A stretch of 64,000 nucleotides of DNA from NCBI RefSeq assembly GCF_028623165.1, contig NZ_CP117772.1:1-64000 (forward strand), written 5' to 3'. The notes beneath the pieces were generated by a model that was given only the letters and a program-made list of their open reading frames with translations, searched no databases and was not told the DNA's origin. The position numbers and the translations under genes were made by a program. This DNA comes from Nostoc sp. UHCC 0926 (GTDB taxonomy: Bacteria; Cyanobacteriota; Cyanobacteriia; Cyanobacteriales; Nostocaceae). Every line of letters begins with the position of its first letter. The stretch's first letter is position 1. Shown here in pieces: positions 63,949-64,000 of this stretch.

Positions 63949-64000
63949 TCAGTTATATGTAAATTATTGTTTAGTAAGTATTAAATATAACCCTGTATTT

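Noticed and set aside
1..64000. tRNA, rRNA or CRISPR array
   Set aside because: No cloverleaf-like sequence, ribosomal RNA motif or regularly spaced direct repeats were recognised by eye.

Overview
The window reads as a filamentous, Nostoc-like cyanobacterium. GCGATCGC (HIP1) octamers are scattered throughout, the MITE-like hairpins are of the Nostoc kind, and there are DUF1822 and DevBCA-type genes and several cyanobacterial IS relics. Its core (about 9.7-59.2 kb) is a large nonribosomal peptide synthetase (NRPS) cluster.

Layout. (1) 1-5.7 kb is a decaying accessory flank: the 5' part of a high-GC peptidase gene running off the left edge, a prolyl oligopeptidase with an internal deletion, a cupin carrying a repeat inserted in frame, a frameshifted short-chain dehydrogenase, a short HTH-like relic, an IS1-family element and a P-type ATPase fragment. 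(2) 6.5-8.9 kb holds a two-gene cyanobacterial unit (484-aa protein plus a truncated DUF1822 protein) cut by a dead transposase. (3) 9.2-36.2 kb (+ strand) holds an interrupted Asp/Asn beta-hydroxylase, NRPS1, a SyrB2-like non-haem iron halogenase homologue, NRPS2, a DevBCA-type exporter, a small unknown protein, MbtH, a type II thioesterase, a GT32 glycosyltransferase, an ABC-2 exporter and an SDR. (4) 36.9-59.2 kb (- strand) holds NRPS4 (3 modules), a nucleotide-sugar epimerase, a GT1 glycosyltransferase and NRPS3 with the terminal thioesterase. (5) 59.4-64 kb is transposon debris, a second P-type ATPase scrap, an intact IS transposase and an integrase truncated by it.

How the genes work together. 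I read binding-pocket residues of all nine adenylation domains by hand. In the order NRPS1, NRPS2, NRPS4, NRPS3 they give Thr, Thr, D-Thr, D-aromatic, X (Gly-like code), D-Gln, Gly, N-methyl-Thr, X, then thioesterase release. From memory this matches the nine-residue core of hassallidin-type antifungal glycolipopeptides (Thr-Thr-Thr-Tyr-Dhb-Gln-Gly-NMeThr-X), and the two glycosyltransferases, epimerase and exporters fit a glycosylated, secreted product. Epimerization domains and the class of the following condensation domains support that order although the genes lie on two convergent strands. No fatty acyl-AMP ligase or stand-alone acyl carrier protein is in the window, so the lipid-loading step must be encoded elsewhere.

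Most unusual points: the SyrB2-like enzyme between NRPS1 and NRPS2, with Val where the iron-binding carboxylate would be; an in-frame stop separating the two iron-ligand histidines of the beta-hydroxylase; the Gly-like code at the position where hassallidins carry dehydrobutyrine; a near-duplicate module pair inside NRPS4; and several hairpin or MITE-like elements between the NRPS genes.
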